Shown here: positions 19,850 through 28,107 of the stretch, piece after piece
Layout: each line of letters opens with the position of its first letter
Numbering within the stretch: position 1 is the stretch's first letter
Translations under genes and position numbers: made by a program
The notes under the pieces: generated by a model
Seen by the model: only the letters and a program-made list of their open reading frames with translations
Databases searched by the model: none
Told to the model about the DNA's origin: nothing
Source: Nemertoderma westbladi
Taxonomy: Eukaryota; Xenacoelomorpha; Nemertodermatida; Nemertodermatidae
Length of the DNA: 28,107 nucleotides
NCBI GenBank assembly: GCA_032718475.1
Contig: JAUCBJ010000183.1
Location: 1-28,107 of the forward strand
Direction: 5' to 3'

Positions 19850-20214
19850 ATCAAGTACAATACACACATCTCCAACCAGACACTATGTAACATTAGAGGT
19901 GTCTCATTGGTTCCGCCAAGCTTGACACTAGAACATAGCCGCCCCCGCTATGCAGGACATTGCTTTCGCCGTGAGGACCATCCAGTGCATAATCTTATGT
20001 TTTAGCGGGCTCATGGAGTGAATAAGCATGGTGGACAGCCCATGACTTTCTTTCTCGAGACGCATTCTAAAGGACACTGGCCTTGAAGATGCGGATGATC
20101 TAGAAAATGTCATGGGTGATATGGAGTTGTGGCGGGGCAATTTTGTCGACAAGCCGGCACAGCATTCTTAATATATATATAATGCAACTGCAAAGCGCAT
20201 GCCGATCGTAGTAT
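19850..20214 (+). mobile_element. LINE 3' fragment
   Basis: The sequence matches the last about 100 codons and the 3' UTR of the LINE family from CAAGTACAATACACACATC onward, ending at GCCGATCGTAGTAT. It has a roughly 12-base loss around 20000, relative to the opposite-strand copy, and a TA-repeat in the 3' UTR. An antisense open frame over it is a shadow. The stop seen at 16641 in the longer copy is a lysine codon here. Confidence 0.8.
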
Positions 20215-20345
20215 AGGCCTAGCAATAGCATACTTTGCACCGGGGCCACGACAATAGACCTAACATTAACATACCTACTTTAGGCCACAGTCGGCAAAAA
20301 ATTACAATTGTATTACTACCTCCTGTAGTACGGGGTAATCCTGTC

Positions 20346-20553
20346 TGAGCTGATCGCCTCAATGGTTGTAAGGCCCACTTTGAAAAGCTCCTCAACAATG
20401 ACAGCCTGATCCTTATAACAAACCTTATAGAAGTAAAAGTGTCTGAGTCTGTACTCCCAGATATTCCCATTGGCGATATATCCTTTGCTGAAGTGGCTGC
20501 TGCAAAGAGCGTTATGACCAATCTTGACAGTGGAGTAGTTGTCCCCCTGAGGT
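20346..20553 (+). mobile_element. LINE fragment from the region before the RT
   Basis: It reads CTGATCGCCTCAATGGTTG, TTTGAAAAGCTCCTCAACAATGAC, GATATTCCCATTGGCGATAT, and ends GTTGTCCCCCTGAGG. It matches the linker upstream of reverse transcriptase in the longer copy, with small deletions. It lies 130 bases after a 3'-end fragment in the same orientation, so the two come from different insertions or from a rearranged copy. Confidence 0.75.
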
Positions 20554-20750
20554 GATAATAAAATAACGGAATATATATTCAAGATGGAGGTAACAGTGGG
20601 TCCAGTTGGAAATCTTATTTTAATCAAGAAAAGCAATAATAATGAAAAAATAAATAAACCCATGTTACGTTTCGATATATTACAAAACAATCATCTTCAG
20701 CCAATTATTTAAAACACAAACTCAAAATTTAAAATATCAGTATGTATGTA

Positions 20751-20820
20751 CTACCTTAGAGTACGTAAATGATGTAAATTTGGCGCTATATAAATAAATA
20801 TATATTATTATTATTATTAT
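20751..20820 (+). mobile_element. 70-bp L2/SINE-type tail with perfect target duplication
   Basis: Only the 3' end is present: CCTTAGAGTACGTAAATGATG, GGCGCTATATAAATAAATATAT, then six or so ATT units. TATGTATGTA flanks it on both sides (20741-20750 and 20821-20830). It is the same family as the tail at 4811-4880. It is an extremely truncated but well-bounded insertion. Confidence 0.85.
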
Positions 20821-21239
20821 TATGTATGTAATATATAGACAACAAGTTCATATGAATGCACTGCACAGAAACAGATATACAGTAGATATATAATATTGAA
20901 TTATATGCAGTATTTATCAGCTTTCGCTTAACTACTTCACCGGTAGACTGGTAGCTTACTATACTGTACAGTAGAATATTTAAGTAATCCAATGTAAACA
21001 AAGATACTTGAATCATGAGACGTGAATTTTAATTCCACTTTTTATTCATCCTGTGTTTGTATGTGAAAAAGCCGAATATTATTTATTACCAGTGCTATTC
21101 CCTCTGCTATGATGTAGAGATGAGTTTCCGATTCTGTTATTCCAGTTGTCTGATAATCAGATACCTGACATATACCGATACTTGCCTAACAACTCAACCC
21201 TACCGAACCTGAAATGAAAAATCATTGTTATCAGGATTT

Positions 21240-21325
21240 CTACGCGTAGCACCTACGCGCAGTTTCAAAATACCTACGCGTAGTTCCAAAATAACTACGC
21301 GTAGTTTTAAAACACCTACGCGTAG
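21240..21325. repeat. CTACGCGTAG palindrome array, 21-bp period
   Basis: Palindromic CTACGCGTAG occurs at 21240, 21274, 21295 and 21316, with a one-base variant (CTACGCGCAG) at 21253. The last four sites are spaced exactly 21 bases. Two further ACGCGT cores occur at 21387 and 21396. The array lies about 1 kb upstream of the Wee1 start codon. Confidence 0.85.
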
Positions 21326-21537
21326 TTGTTAAAAAGGCAGTAAGTCTGGCCCTACCGGTAAATGACAGGAATGGAAGTTACAAACTACGCGTCTGACGCG
21401 TAGCTACGTAATAACCAGATAACAGCTATAACGAAAAAAATAATATAACAAGAAATAGCAAGTAGTATAAATAAATAACTTACAAAAGATGCAGGCACAT
21501 TCTGACAGTGGATGTGGGACTCCTGGGACAGAAATAT

Positions 21538-21695
21538 GTGTAGGCCTACATACCGGTAGTTAGTTCGGGTTTGCCTGTCGATTTGTGTAGGCCTACATAG
21601 TTAGTTCGGGTTAGCTTGTCGATTTATGTACATAGTTAGTTCGAGTTAGCTTGTCGATTTGTGTACATAGTTAGTTAGGGTTAGCCTGTCGATTT
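21538..21695. repeat. Four-copy tandem repeat upstream of wee1
   Basis: Copies at 21538-21584, 21585-21625, 21626-21660 and 21661-21695 share GTACATAGTTAGTT...GGGTTAGCCTGTCGATTT. The first two have a TAGGCCTACAT insertion. All copies end in GTCGATTT. It may be part of the promoter region or merely a minisatellite. Confidence 0.85.
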
Positions 21696-22047
21696 GAAAT
21701 ACGTTTACGCTGTTACGTTTGCGCAGTAATCTGATAATCGCTCTGATTGCAGTATTTGGATCTGATTGTGGCAGCCTAGCTCCTGAGCTCAGTAGCTGCC
21801 TTTATTGTGTGCTGGGTTCGTGTTGTCCTGGTGCAGGTGTGCCTGTGCATGCAATTGCGGAATTGTGGTTTCTGCCAGTGCTGGCAGGCTGCAGTGCCCG
21901 TCAGCCCGTGTCCAGTCTCTCTGTCTCTTGTGGGTAGGCCCTACTGGTAGCCTTGTCTGCTTGTGCAGTTGTACTACAGTACTAATCCTGTAATCGGCTA
22001 CTTCTGTCAGTCTGTACTGACAGTCTCTGGATCTCGGAAGGTCTAAG

Positions 22048-22209
22048 GTAAGGTTGAGTGACAGTCCTGCAGTCTTAAGTCTGTACGTACAATCCTGCAA
22101 TTGTATCGTACTTCGTACATATATGCGAAATACCGGTAACAGGGTAAGCCCTACAGCCCTACTGAAATATCACTGATCAGCAGGATTACCTTCTGCCTTC
22201 TGACCTTAG
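22048..22209 (+). other. Possible 5' UTR intron of wee1
   Basis: AAG|GTAAGG at 22048 is a strong donor. TTCTGCCTTCTGACCTTAG ending at 22209 is a strong acceptor. Splicing would remove 162 bases and leave an 87-base leader before the ATG. No transcript evidence is available. Confidence 0.4.
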
Positions 22210-22296
22210 GCCTACTGCCTTACCGTCAGACCGTACTGCCGTACCGTACTGAACTGCTGAAACTGAACAGAGATAGAACAGTAGAACCTGACGACA

Positions 22297-23901
22297 ATGC
22301 CGTTAGTTACTCCGTTATTTTACTCGGACGGTTCACCAACCGGGAATGCCGACGGCAAGGCGGCTAAATATAAGGCCTTTATGGGTTCCAAGTCGACGGA
22401 GAATGAAACTCAAAATAAATGGACTCCGCGAGTTCTAAACTTTAGCGCGGACTCCGACGATGAATTCGATTGCGTTGGACTTCCTCTGACTCCGCTCCGC
22501 GATAGAAACTCCGCGGAAGAGTTAAGCGGAAACGAGGAGAACGCGTGCAATAGCAGGTACTGCGATGAGAACCGCGCCCCGTGCCCCCCACAAGATAGAC
22601 TCCGCTCGCTGCGACTCTTCGACTCACCGCGAACTCCCAAATCCCTACTTCTTTCCGTCACAAACTCATCCGAGCAAGGGAACATCCCGTGCCCGTCAAC
22701 GTGGCAACGCCGTACCAAACCATCGTGCGACTCAGCCCACCGCTCCGCCGCGGGTGGATCAACCCCGGAGACCAACTACAACCCTTTCACCCGGGAGGCG
22801 GTCCTGCAATCGGTAACCCGACGGAAACGCGACCGACGCGACTCGCTAAACTCCTCCCTCGAGTCGGACGACGACGAATCCTCGCAACTCCCGAAGCGGA
22901 TACACCTGCAGGACATCCAGGAGTCGCGATACGAGATGGAGTTCGTCACGGTCCGTGAAATCGGTTCCGGCAAGTTCGGGGTCGTCCTCGAAGCGATAAA
23001 CCGCCTCGACGGCTGTCGTTACGCTGTGAAGCGCTCGCTACTTCCGGTCGCGGGCAGCGCCAACGAGACGCGCGCCATGCGGGAGGTTTACGCGCACGCG
23101 GTGCTGGGCCACCATCCCCACGTGGTCCGGTACTACTCGGCCTGGGCCGAGGACGGCCGCATGCTGATACAGAACGAACTGTGCGCGGGCGGCTCGTTGG
23201 AGCGACGGATTCTCTCGGATGGGCCGCTCCGGGAGGCCGGATTACGCCGCCTCACGGAGCACGTCAACGAGGGCCTACGGTACGTCCACACTCAGGGACT
23301 CGTTCACCTCGATATTAAACCCGCGAATATATTCATCTCGTTTCTCCGCGTTTCTCCGATCTTCTCCGCTGAAGATCAGCCCGAGTTGCCTGTCTATAAG
23401 ATCGGGGATTTAGGTCACGTGACGTGCGTGACTACGCCGGCTGACCTAGAGGAAGGGGATTGTCGGTACCTCGCCCAGGAGGTCCTAAGGGACGACGAAC
23501 CTCTCCTAGATCGCGTCGATATGTTCGCGCTCGGGTTGACGGTGTTCGAGGCGGGCGGCGGGGGCCCGTTGCCGTGCAACGGGGAGTACTGGCGCCGGCT
23601 GAGGGACGACGGCTGGCGGGAGTTATCCTTGTCGCATTGCGGCGACTCGTTCAACCAACTGTTGCGCTCGTTGCTGCACACCGAGCCGACTCGTAGGCCG
23701 AGCAGCTCCGCGCTGTCCGAGCATCCGTGTCTGGGGGCCTCCCGGACGCGGGTGTCGCAGCTCGTAGAGGAGTTGGAGTCCGAGAGGGTCCGCAATCGGT
23801 TGCTCAGCAGCCAACTGAAGGAGGCCCAGACGGAACTGCATAGCGTGAAGCGAGTGAAGGTGGTGGGGAGGAAGTTAGTGAGGTGTGCGAGTATCTGTTA
23901 G
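22297..23901 (+). CDS. wee1: Wee1-like CDK1 inhibitory tyrosine kinase, intronless
   Basis: This 534-aa nuclear kinase should phosphorylate the inhibitory tyrosine of CDK1 and delay mitosis. The N-terminus (1-210) is disordered, with several SP/TP sites, an RSLRLFDSPRTPKSLL block (103-118) and a NYNPFT motif (160-165), both conserved in animal Wee1. Kinase domain (about 215-480): glycine loop IGSGKFGVV (222-230), Lys245 in AVKRS, Glu263 in REVYAHAVL, HLDIKPANIF (337-346) with Asp339, DLGH (371-374) and EEGDCRYLAQEVL (385-397); HLD and DLG are Wee1-type variants. A helical charged tail (about 484-520) ends with RCAS, placed like the 14-3-3 site of vertebrate Wee1. The start is set by an in-frame TAG at 22282-22284 and A at -3. 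The single exon and strong GC richness are unusual. All catalytic residues are present. A second Wee1 gene elsewhere cannot be excluded. Confidence 0.96.
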   Translation: MPLVTPLFYSDGSPTGNADGKAAKYKAFMGSKSTENETQNKWTPRVLNFSADSDDEFDCVGLPLTPLRDRNSAEELSGNEENACNSRYCDENRAPCPPQDRLRSLRLFDSPRTPKSLLLSVTNSSEQGNIPCPSTWQRRTKPSCDSAHRSAAGGSTPETNYNPFTREAVLQSVTRRKRDRRDSLNSSLESDDDESSQLPKRIHLQDIQESRYEMEFVTVREIGSGKFGVVLEAINRLDGCRYAVKRSLLPVAGSANETRAMREVYAHAVLGHHPHVVRYYSAWAEDGRMLIQNELCAGGSLERRILSDGPLREAGLRRLTEHVNEGLRYVHTQGLVHLDIKPANIFISFLRVSPIFSAEDQPELPVYKIGDLGHVTCVTTPADLEEGDCRYLAQEVLRDDEPLLDRVDMFALGLTVFEAGGGGPLPCNGEYWRRLRDDGWRELSLSHCGDSFNQLLRSLLHTEPTRRPSSSALSEHPCLGASRTRVSQLVEELESERVRNRLLSSQLKEAQTELHSVKRVKVVGRKLVRCASIC

Positions 23902-24017
23902 GCAATACTAATTACTTTTACTGATAATACGAGACATTTACAATACAAACGTTTTGCCTTCGCTTTTTGTGTGAAAATTTCTATTATTTTTCTGGTAGAA
24001 AATGTTGCAAATAGTCA

Positions 24018-24023
24018 AATAAA
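24018..24023 (+). terminator. Poly(A) signal AATAAA for wee1
   Basis: AATAAA lies 117 bases past the Wee1 stop codon and is followed by a T/GT-containing stretch. This is a normal position for a short 3' UTR. Confidence 0.65.
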
Positions 24024-24253
24024 ACAACTTTATTTAGACGTAATTGTAAATTTATAATTTCTTATTGTTTAATTTCTAATTAATATGAATGATATTATCA
24101 TTGATGTTGATGTCCTCCAACCGGATGGTGACGTTGAGGTTCGAATACAAACATATCGATTTGTATAATTCTTGTTGGTTAATAAATAAATAACATTATA
24201 GTAATGTAATTTTGTGTTCGTTGATAGAATCTCAGGAAGGAAGTTGAGTTGAG

Positions 24254-24624
24254 CCAGGGTTGCCACTCACCTGGAGTGACTGGAATAGTCGAGGAATTTC
24301 ATTTTCTTAAAATTTCAGGGAATTCTTTAAAATAATTAACATATCAGGGTAAAGTTTGTTATTCGGGACGGACATGGTGTCATAAGCGAAAATATGTAAA
24401 ATCTTTTCTGCTCGTTGGCTCTCCATTCCATTTCCTCGCATCACTATAATCATTGGTCTGTTGTTGTGGTACCGGGTAACATTATTTACCTCTCTTCATA
24501 TTAAAATTAATTAATGTTTATATTATGTATGTAAATTTTTTGGAATATAATTAAGCGGCCATAAATAATGTATTCTGTAATATATTTACATATAATTGGA
24601 ACTGAACCAGAGTGGCAACCCTGG
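24254..24624. mobile_element. Candidate MITE with 15-bp perfect terminal inverted repeats
   Basis: CCAGGGTTGCCACTC at 24254-24268 is the exact reverse complement of 24610-24624. The CAGGG start is the type seen in hAT-like elements. The 371-bp interior is AT-rich and has no open frame for a transposase. I do not see an obvious 8-bp target duplication, so it is either old or of another superfamily. Confidence 0.6.
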
Positions 24625-24629
24625 CACTT

Positions 24630-26100
24630 GTTTTGCTGTCGTGTTATTTTCAGTATTTATAGCCAAACTTCAGGACTTTCATGCAATTCTCGCGAAACTT
24701 GTTTATTTTGTATGTAAATCACTTTATATAACCTACAGAATCGCAATGAGATCTTATACTCATATTGCGTTGTCATTATTAAGTCGCTCTACTGTCGCTC
24801 TCCTTCATTTGGTTCAATTGGATGAACTTCTAGGATATTATCTAGTAAAACTTTAGATCGCCTTGTTATTACAATTACAGTGTTAAATAATTATTTTTAC
24901 TTGTACTAGCTCTACTTGCATTAGCTGAAATATATTCTGCAATAACTACTATGCAATGCGTTTGCTTCTATACCCTAACTCTATTCCTGTTCTAGGTGCA
25001 TTTTCTTTTTTTTTTAGTTTGTGTCTTACAGTCTAAGTACAGTACGAGTTTGTCCCCAATTATCGAAGCTGGTCGACACGTCAAAAGAAACATTTTTACA
25101 ATTAATTTAAACGATATAACTTGGCAGATTGTCGCTGAGATGTCCTGCAGTTGAATTGCACGAAATCCCAACTTGGGTTATTTACCTCATAAAACCTCGA
25201 TGTTGAAAATATAATTAAGGAAAAATATCGCGTTAACGAACAAGCTTATATAAATAATAATAATATAATATTATTAACAAACCTGTGGATAACAAACCTT
25301 TAATAATAGATTTCCAATATTCATCGCGCTGGTAGATCGTCGAATTATCCGTAATTTCTTGGCCAAGGAACTTTTTCTCCAATTCTTCTTTGTTTCAACA
25401 TTATTCTTAAATTTTCCAACTCTTGTAAAGTTCTCAAACAATTATTGTAGCTTACATTAGCTAAGTTACGTAATATTTTGTAATTCCTACGTATCCCAAC
25501 TAATTGTACAAGGTCGTTGTGGCATTCTAGTTATTTTATGCTTTTCTAACTGTAAATTTATTAATTGGGGATCAGATATTCTGAGATTATTTTTTCTTAA
25601 TATTCCCAAGTACAATAATACTTTTTAGTGTAGCCGTATAGATGGAAGCTCATATATTTAGCTGATGTGCAATATGGAGGTATCGATATTAATAATATTT
25701 ACTTCATTAATATGAAGAGCGAACGATATATATCGATAGAATATAATTATAGCAATAGATATCTTAGACAGCGATATCGTGGATATCAACATCAAGTAGA
25801 TATCATGGATATCAAGTAGCTACTGATTAGTTTAATAATTGAGAGTAACTCTTTAACTGTCTGTGTTGTTTAATTATATCTGACCTATCAGATATTCACG
25901 AATAGTCACGTTTCTTGTTAATTATTTAATTTTATTGTTTAATAGGTACGCGTTTTGTTGTGTTTTGTATTTTGATTGTGTGTTTAATATTTGTTCGGGT
26001 ATTTTGATGTACAATAGATATTATGATTTGTGCATGATTTATATTTTATAATAAAACAAACAATGTAGTTGATATGATTTTCATTCTCTTGGTCGTTTTC
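24630..26100. other. AT-rich stretch with GATATC cluster
   Basis: No gene is supported. Between about 25678 and 25815 the words GATATC, TATCGATA and ATATCGAT recur many times, giving a locally palindromic low-complexity patch. Confidence 0.4.
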
Positions 26101-26103
26101 GCT

Positions 26104-26657
26104 ACAGGGAGGTATGTGAGGAACCAAAATCGGGTCCCGTAAAGGTCGTGGGACCATGGAGACTATTCTGGCATAATTAGGAGTTATCAATAAAGAAAGA
26201 TAGACAACTGGCTATTATCTTTGTTGACTTATTTAAAGCGCGCCACGTATGCACGCATATATCAATCAGATCACTGTACGATGGTTCCACCACGTTTGTC
26301 TCTACTGCTGATGGTGACCCATTCGAATTCTTATGGGGAGTCCTTCAGGGTGACTTAACACTTGCACTATTCTTATTCGTAATTGTGGTTGATTATGTCC
26401 TTAGACCATCTTAATAAAGATGGGGTGATGGTAACACCCCCTACTGCCACAAGTAGTAGAGGAAATCCACCATAGTACCTCACTGATCTAGACTTTGCTG
26501 ATGACTTAGGGGTACTGTCAGAATCACTAGAAGGGTGCCAAAGCCTCATCGGCTCATTGGAGCAGGTTGCTTCTAGTGTTGGTCTTTTTGTAAACTCCAA
26601 GAAGACCAAAATCATGACAGTCAACCTAGACAGTCCTCAAGAAATGTCTGATCGTTA
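26104..26657 (+). pseudogene. LINE reverse transcriptase fragment
   Basis: The fragment begins in the segment before RT motif A (CGTAAAGGTCGTGGGACCATGG) and includes TTTGTTGACTTATTTAAAGC (motif A, then a deletion). It continues through the motif B region (GGAGTCCTTCAGGGTGACTT), the catalytic GACTTTGCTGATGACTT (FADD) and a segment ending GTCTGATCG. Several deletions and stops break the frame. It belongs to the same LINE family as the copy at 16.3-18.3 kb and reads on the opposite strand. An antisense open frame across it is a shadow. Confidence 0.85.
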
Positions 26658-27006
26658 CAGGTGGTACTGTACCATAAAGCTGCAAGGGGGCCCCCTACAA
26701 TAGCTACGCATCGCAAATCGCTACTGTAATACAGTAGTGTCATATTTCATTGGGGTTCGATTAATATTATTACTTTTTTGTACGTCGCTCCACCCGATAT
26801 TCTCTAGCTATAATTTATATATTTACCTTAAGAAATGTAGTGAAAATTAAATTGATTTAGCTATGGCAAGTACGTTCCCTGGGAGCGTTCATTTAGTATT
26901 AAAACTCGCTACATGTTTTATCCATAAAATTAACTTTATCTTCTCGTTAAATTTAATTATTTTCCTCAAAAATATATTTATTCTCCGTAATAATTCGTGA
27001 TATTAC

Positions 27007-27027
27007 ACTTGACAATAATCGTCAAGT
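27007..27027. other. Small perfect hairpin
   Basis: ACTTGAC and GTCAAGT pair around a 7-base loop in AT-rich DNA. Short stems like this arise by chance, and no terminator role applies in an animal genome. Confidence 0.4.
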
Positions 27028-27109
27028 AATTATTATTAATATGTAATTATTACACATAATGTCGTCTCGCTAGCGATTGGATACACTTTCTGGAAGGGCG
27101 GATACAAGG

Positions 27110-27260
27110 AGAATAAATCATTTTTTTGATCTATTTGTAGGTTTTAGTTTAGAATTTAGGTTGTAGTTTAGAATAAATTTATTTTTTTCTACTTTTAGGG
27201 GTAATAAATAAATATTTTCTCGTACATTTAGGGAGAATAGATTAATTTTCTCTAGTAAGT
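27110..27260. repeat. Degenerate tandem repeat
   Basis: A GGAGAATAAAT...TTTTCT...CATTTAGG theme recurs three to four times with a 50-60 base spacing. Boundaries are loose. The rest of 26660-27990 shows nothing recognisable. Confidence 0.35.
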
Positions 27261-27996
27261 TTTATTATTAAATGTCATTAAAGGATTTGATTATTAGTGG
27301 TTCAGGAATCAACGTTTTAAATTTTTGTACATAAAGATAAAAAGCAAGTTGCTGAAACATTCGTGCAACTACCAACCAACCCTGATGCCACAAATTAGTC
27401 ACCTGACACCCCACCCCATCCCCAAATCACTTTTTGAATGGTATAAAGATGTCGCCCTAAGTTTAAACAATGCTTGCACTACCAGCGTGTAGTAAATTAA
27501 TGATTAACTTTCGGATAAAATTCCCTTTAATACCTTATTATTTGTTGACATATATCTAGATTAGGTACTGTTTAACCTATATTTTAATGTTTACCCTTTA
27601 GTTAACAAGTGTGCAGAGTTTATATATATAGACTACAACAACAAATATATTATCATCTGGTTTTTCCTGGAATGCGTGTATTTCCAGTTATTTACAGATG
27701 AACAATGTAGCATGTAGTCTCCGTCAGTAATCCCGACGTATCAAAGTATAATATAAAAATAAATATACAGTGCAAAGTATATAGAAATATTACACTAAAA
27801 TTCAAGTAAGTCGTATTGTTCCTAAGTCGTATTAATCAACTAATCGTCGCATATCATACATACAATTTTTAAGTAACATGTTCGTGGGGAGTTCGTGTAG
27901 CACGAGACTTAGTTGTAAGACACAAATTAAAAAAATTGTGCGATTATATCACAAAAACTGTATTTGAATGGGAGAATCTTTTAGGCCCGTTAAGCC

Positions 27997-28107
27997 AAGG
28001 AATGCCAGTACCTGCTCATCACCACGAGTGATCTTCCACAGTACACCCTTCCATTATGTTTCCTAAAGGAATGCCTGTTCACCACCATGGGTGATCTTCC
28101 ACAGTAC
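27997..28107. repeat. Tandem repeat running off the window end
   Basis: AAGGAATGCC...GTGATCTTCCACAGTAC occurs at 27997-28044 and again at 28066-28107, with a spacing of 63-69 bases. The second copy lacks a few bases and contains a CACCATGGGTG near-palindrome. More copies may lie beyond the window. Confidence 0.8.

Noticed and set aside
21240-21401. Calling the ACGCGT sites MBF (MluI cell-cycle box) elements
   Set aside because: The MCB/MBF system is fungal. The match is suggestive for a cell-cycle gene, but there is no basis to transfer it to an animal.
22410-23841. Minus-strand and alternate-frame open frames across Wee1
   Set aside because: The GC-rich kinase exon keeps other frames open; only the 534-aa frame carries motifs.
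25678-25815. GATATC-rich cluster as a CRISPR-like or origin array
   Set aside because: There are no regular repeats and spacers; it is low-complexity palindromic AT sequence in a eukaryotic genome.

Overview
The window is nuclear DNA from an animal. It is AT-rich, has long gene-poor stretches, has GT-AG introns and AATAAA-type poly(A) signals, and is full of decayed non-LTR retrotransposons and simple repeats. Frequent TAGGCCTA-like words and long G/C homopolymers remind me of marine invertebrate genomes, echinoderms in particular. That is an impression, and the phylum is not proven. Two host genes can be supported.

Gene 1 (minus strand, about 9.36-10.31 kb) is a two-exon insulin-family precursor that single-ORF inspection does not reveal. 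Exon 1 encodes a signal peptide and a B-chain with the Cys-Gly...C-x11-C pattern, and it ends in a clean donor. Exon 2 starts after a polypyrimidine-AG acceptor and carries an Arg-Arg-Arg-Arg cleavage site and an A-chain that fits the CC-x3-C-x8-C insulin signature. The intron is phase 1 in the C-peptide region, as in classical insulin genes. The predicted precursor is 141 aa, with ten cysteines instead of the usual six. A 5' UTR intron is possible.

Gene 2 (plus strand, 22297-23901) is a complete intronless 534-aa Wee1-type kinase (inhibitory CDK1 tyrosine kinase). It is much more GC-rich than its surroundings. An in-frame stop lies just before its ATG and an AATAAA lies downstream. Upstream are a possible 162-nt 5' UTR intron, a four-copy tandem repeat with TAGGCCTA motifs, and an array of CTACGCGTAG palindromes spaced exactly 21 bp.

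Layout: 0-0.5 kb, a broken coding-like remnant. 0.5-3.3 kb, AT and simple repeats, a tRNA-like SINE head, a duplicated CCAAT unit ending in a TATA box, and a long poly-C. 3.4-3.86 kb, a LINE endonuclease fragment. 4.7-5.6 kb, a 51-bp inverted repeat enclosing a SINE/L2-type 3' tail and a tRNA-like box pair, then a (TG)n tract. 5.6-9.3 kb, AT-rich DNA with nothing recognised. 9.3-11.6 kb, the insulin-like gene and nearby perfect hairpins. 12.3-12.75 kb, a truncated LINE with a 10-bp target duplication and a nested L2-type SINE. 13-16 kb, mostly unassigned. 16.3-18.3 kb, the longest LINE copy, with a reverse transcriptase frame broken by only two stop codons. 18.8-20.8 kb, several more fragments. 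21.2-24.0 kb, the Wee1 locus. 24.25-24.62 kb, a candidate MITE. 26.1-26.66 kb, another LINE reverse-transcriptase fragment. 27.1-28.1 kb, tandem repeats running off the window.

The two host genes face opposite directions about 12 kb apart. I see no sign that they act together. Most of the remaining recognisable content is one LINE family in at least seven fragments.
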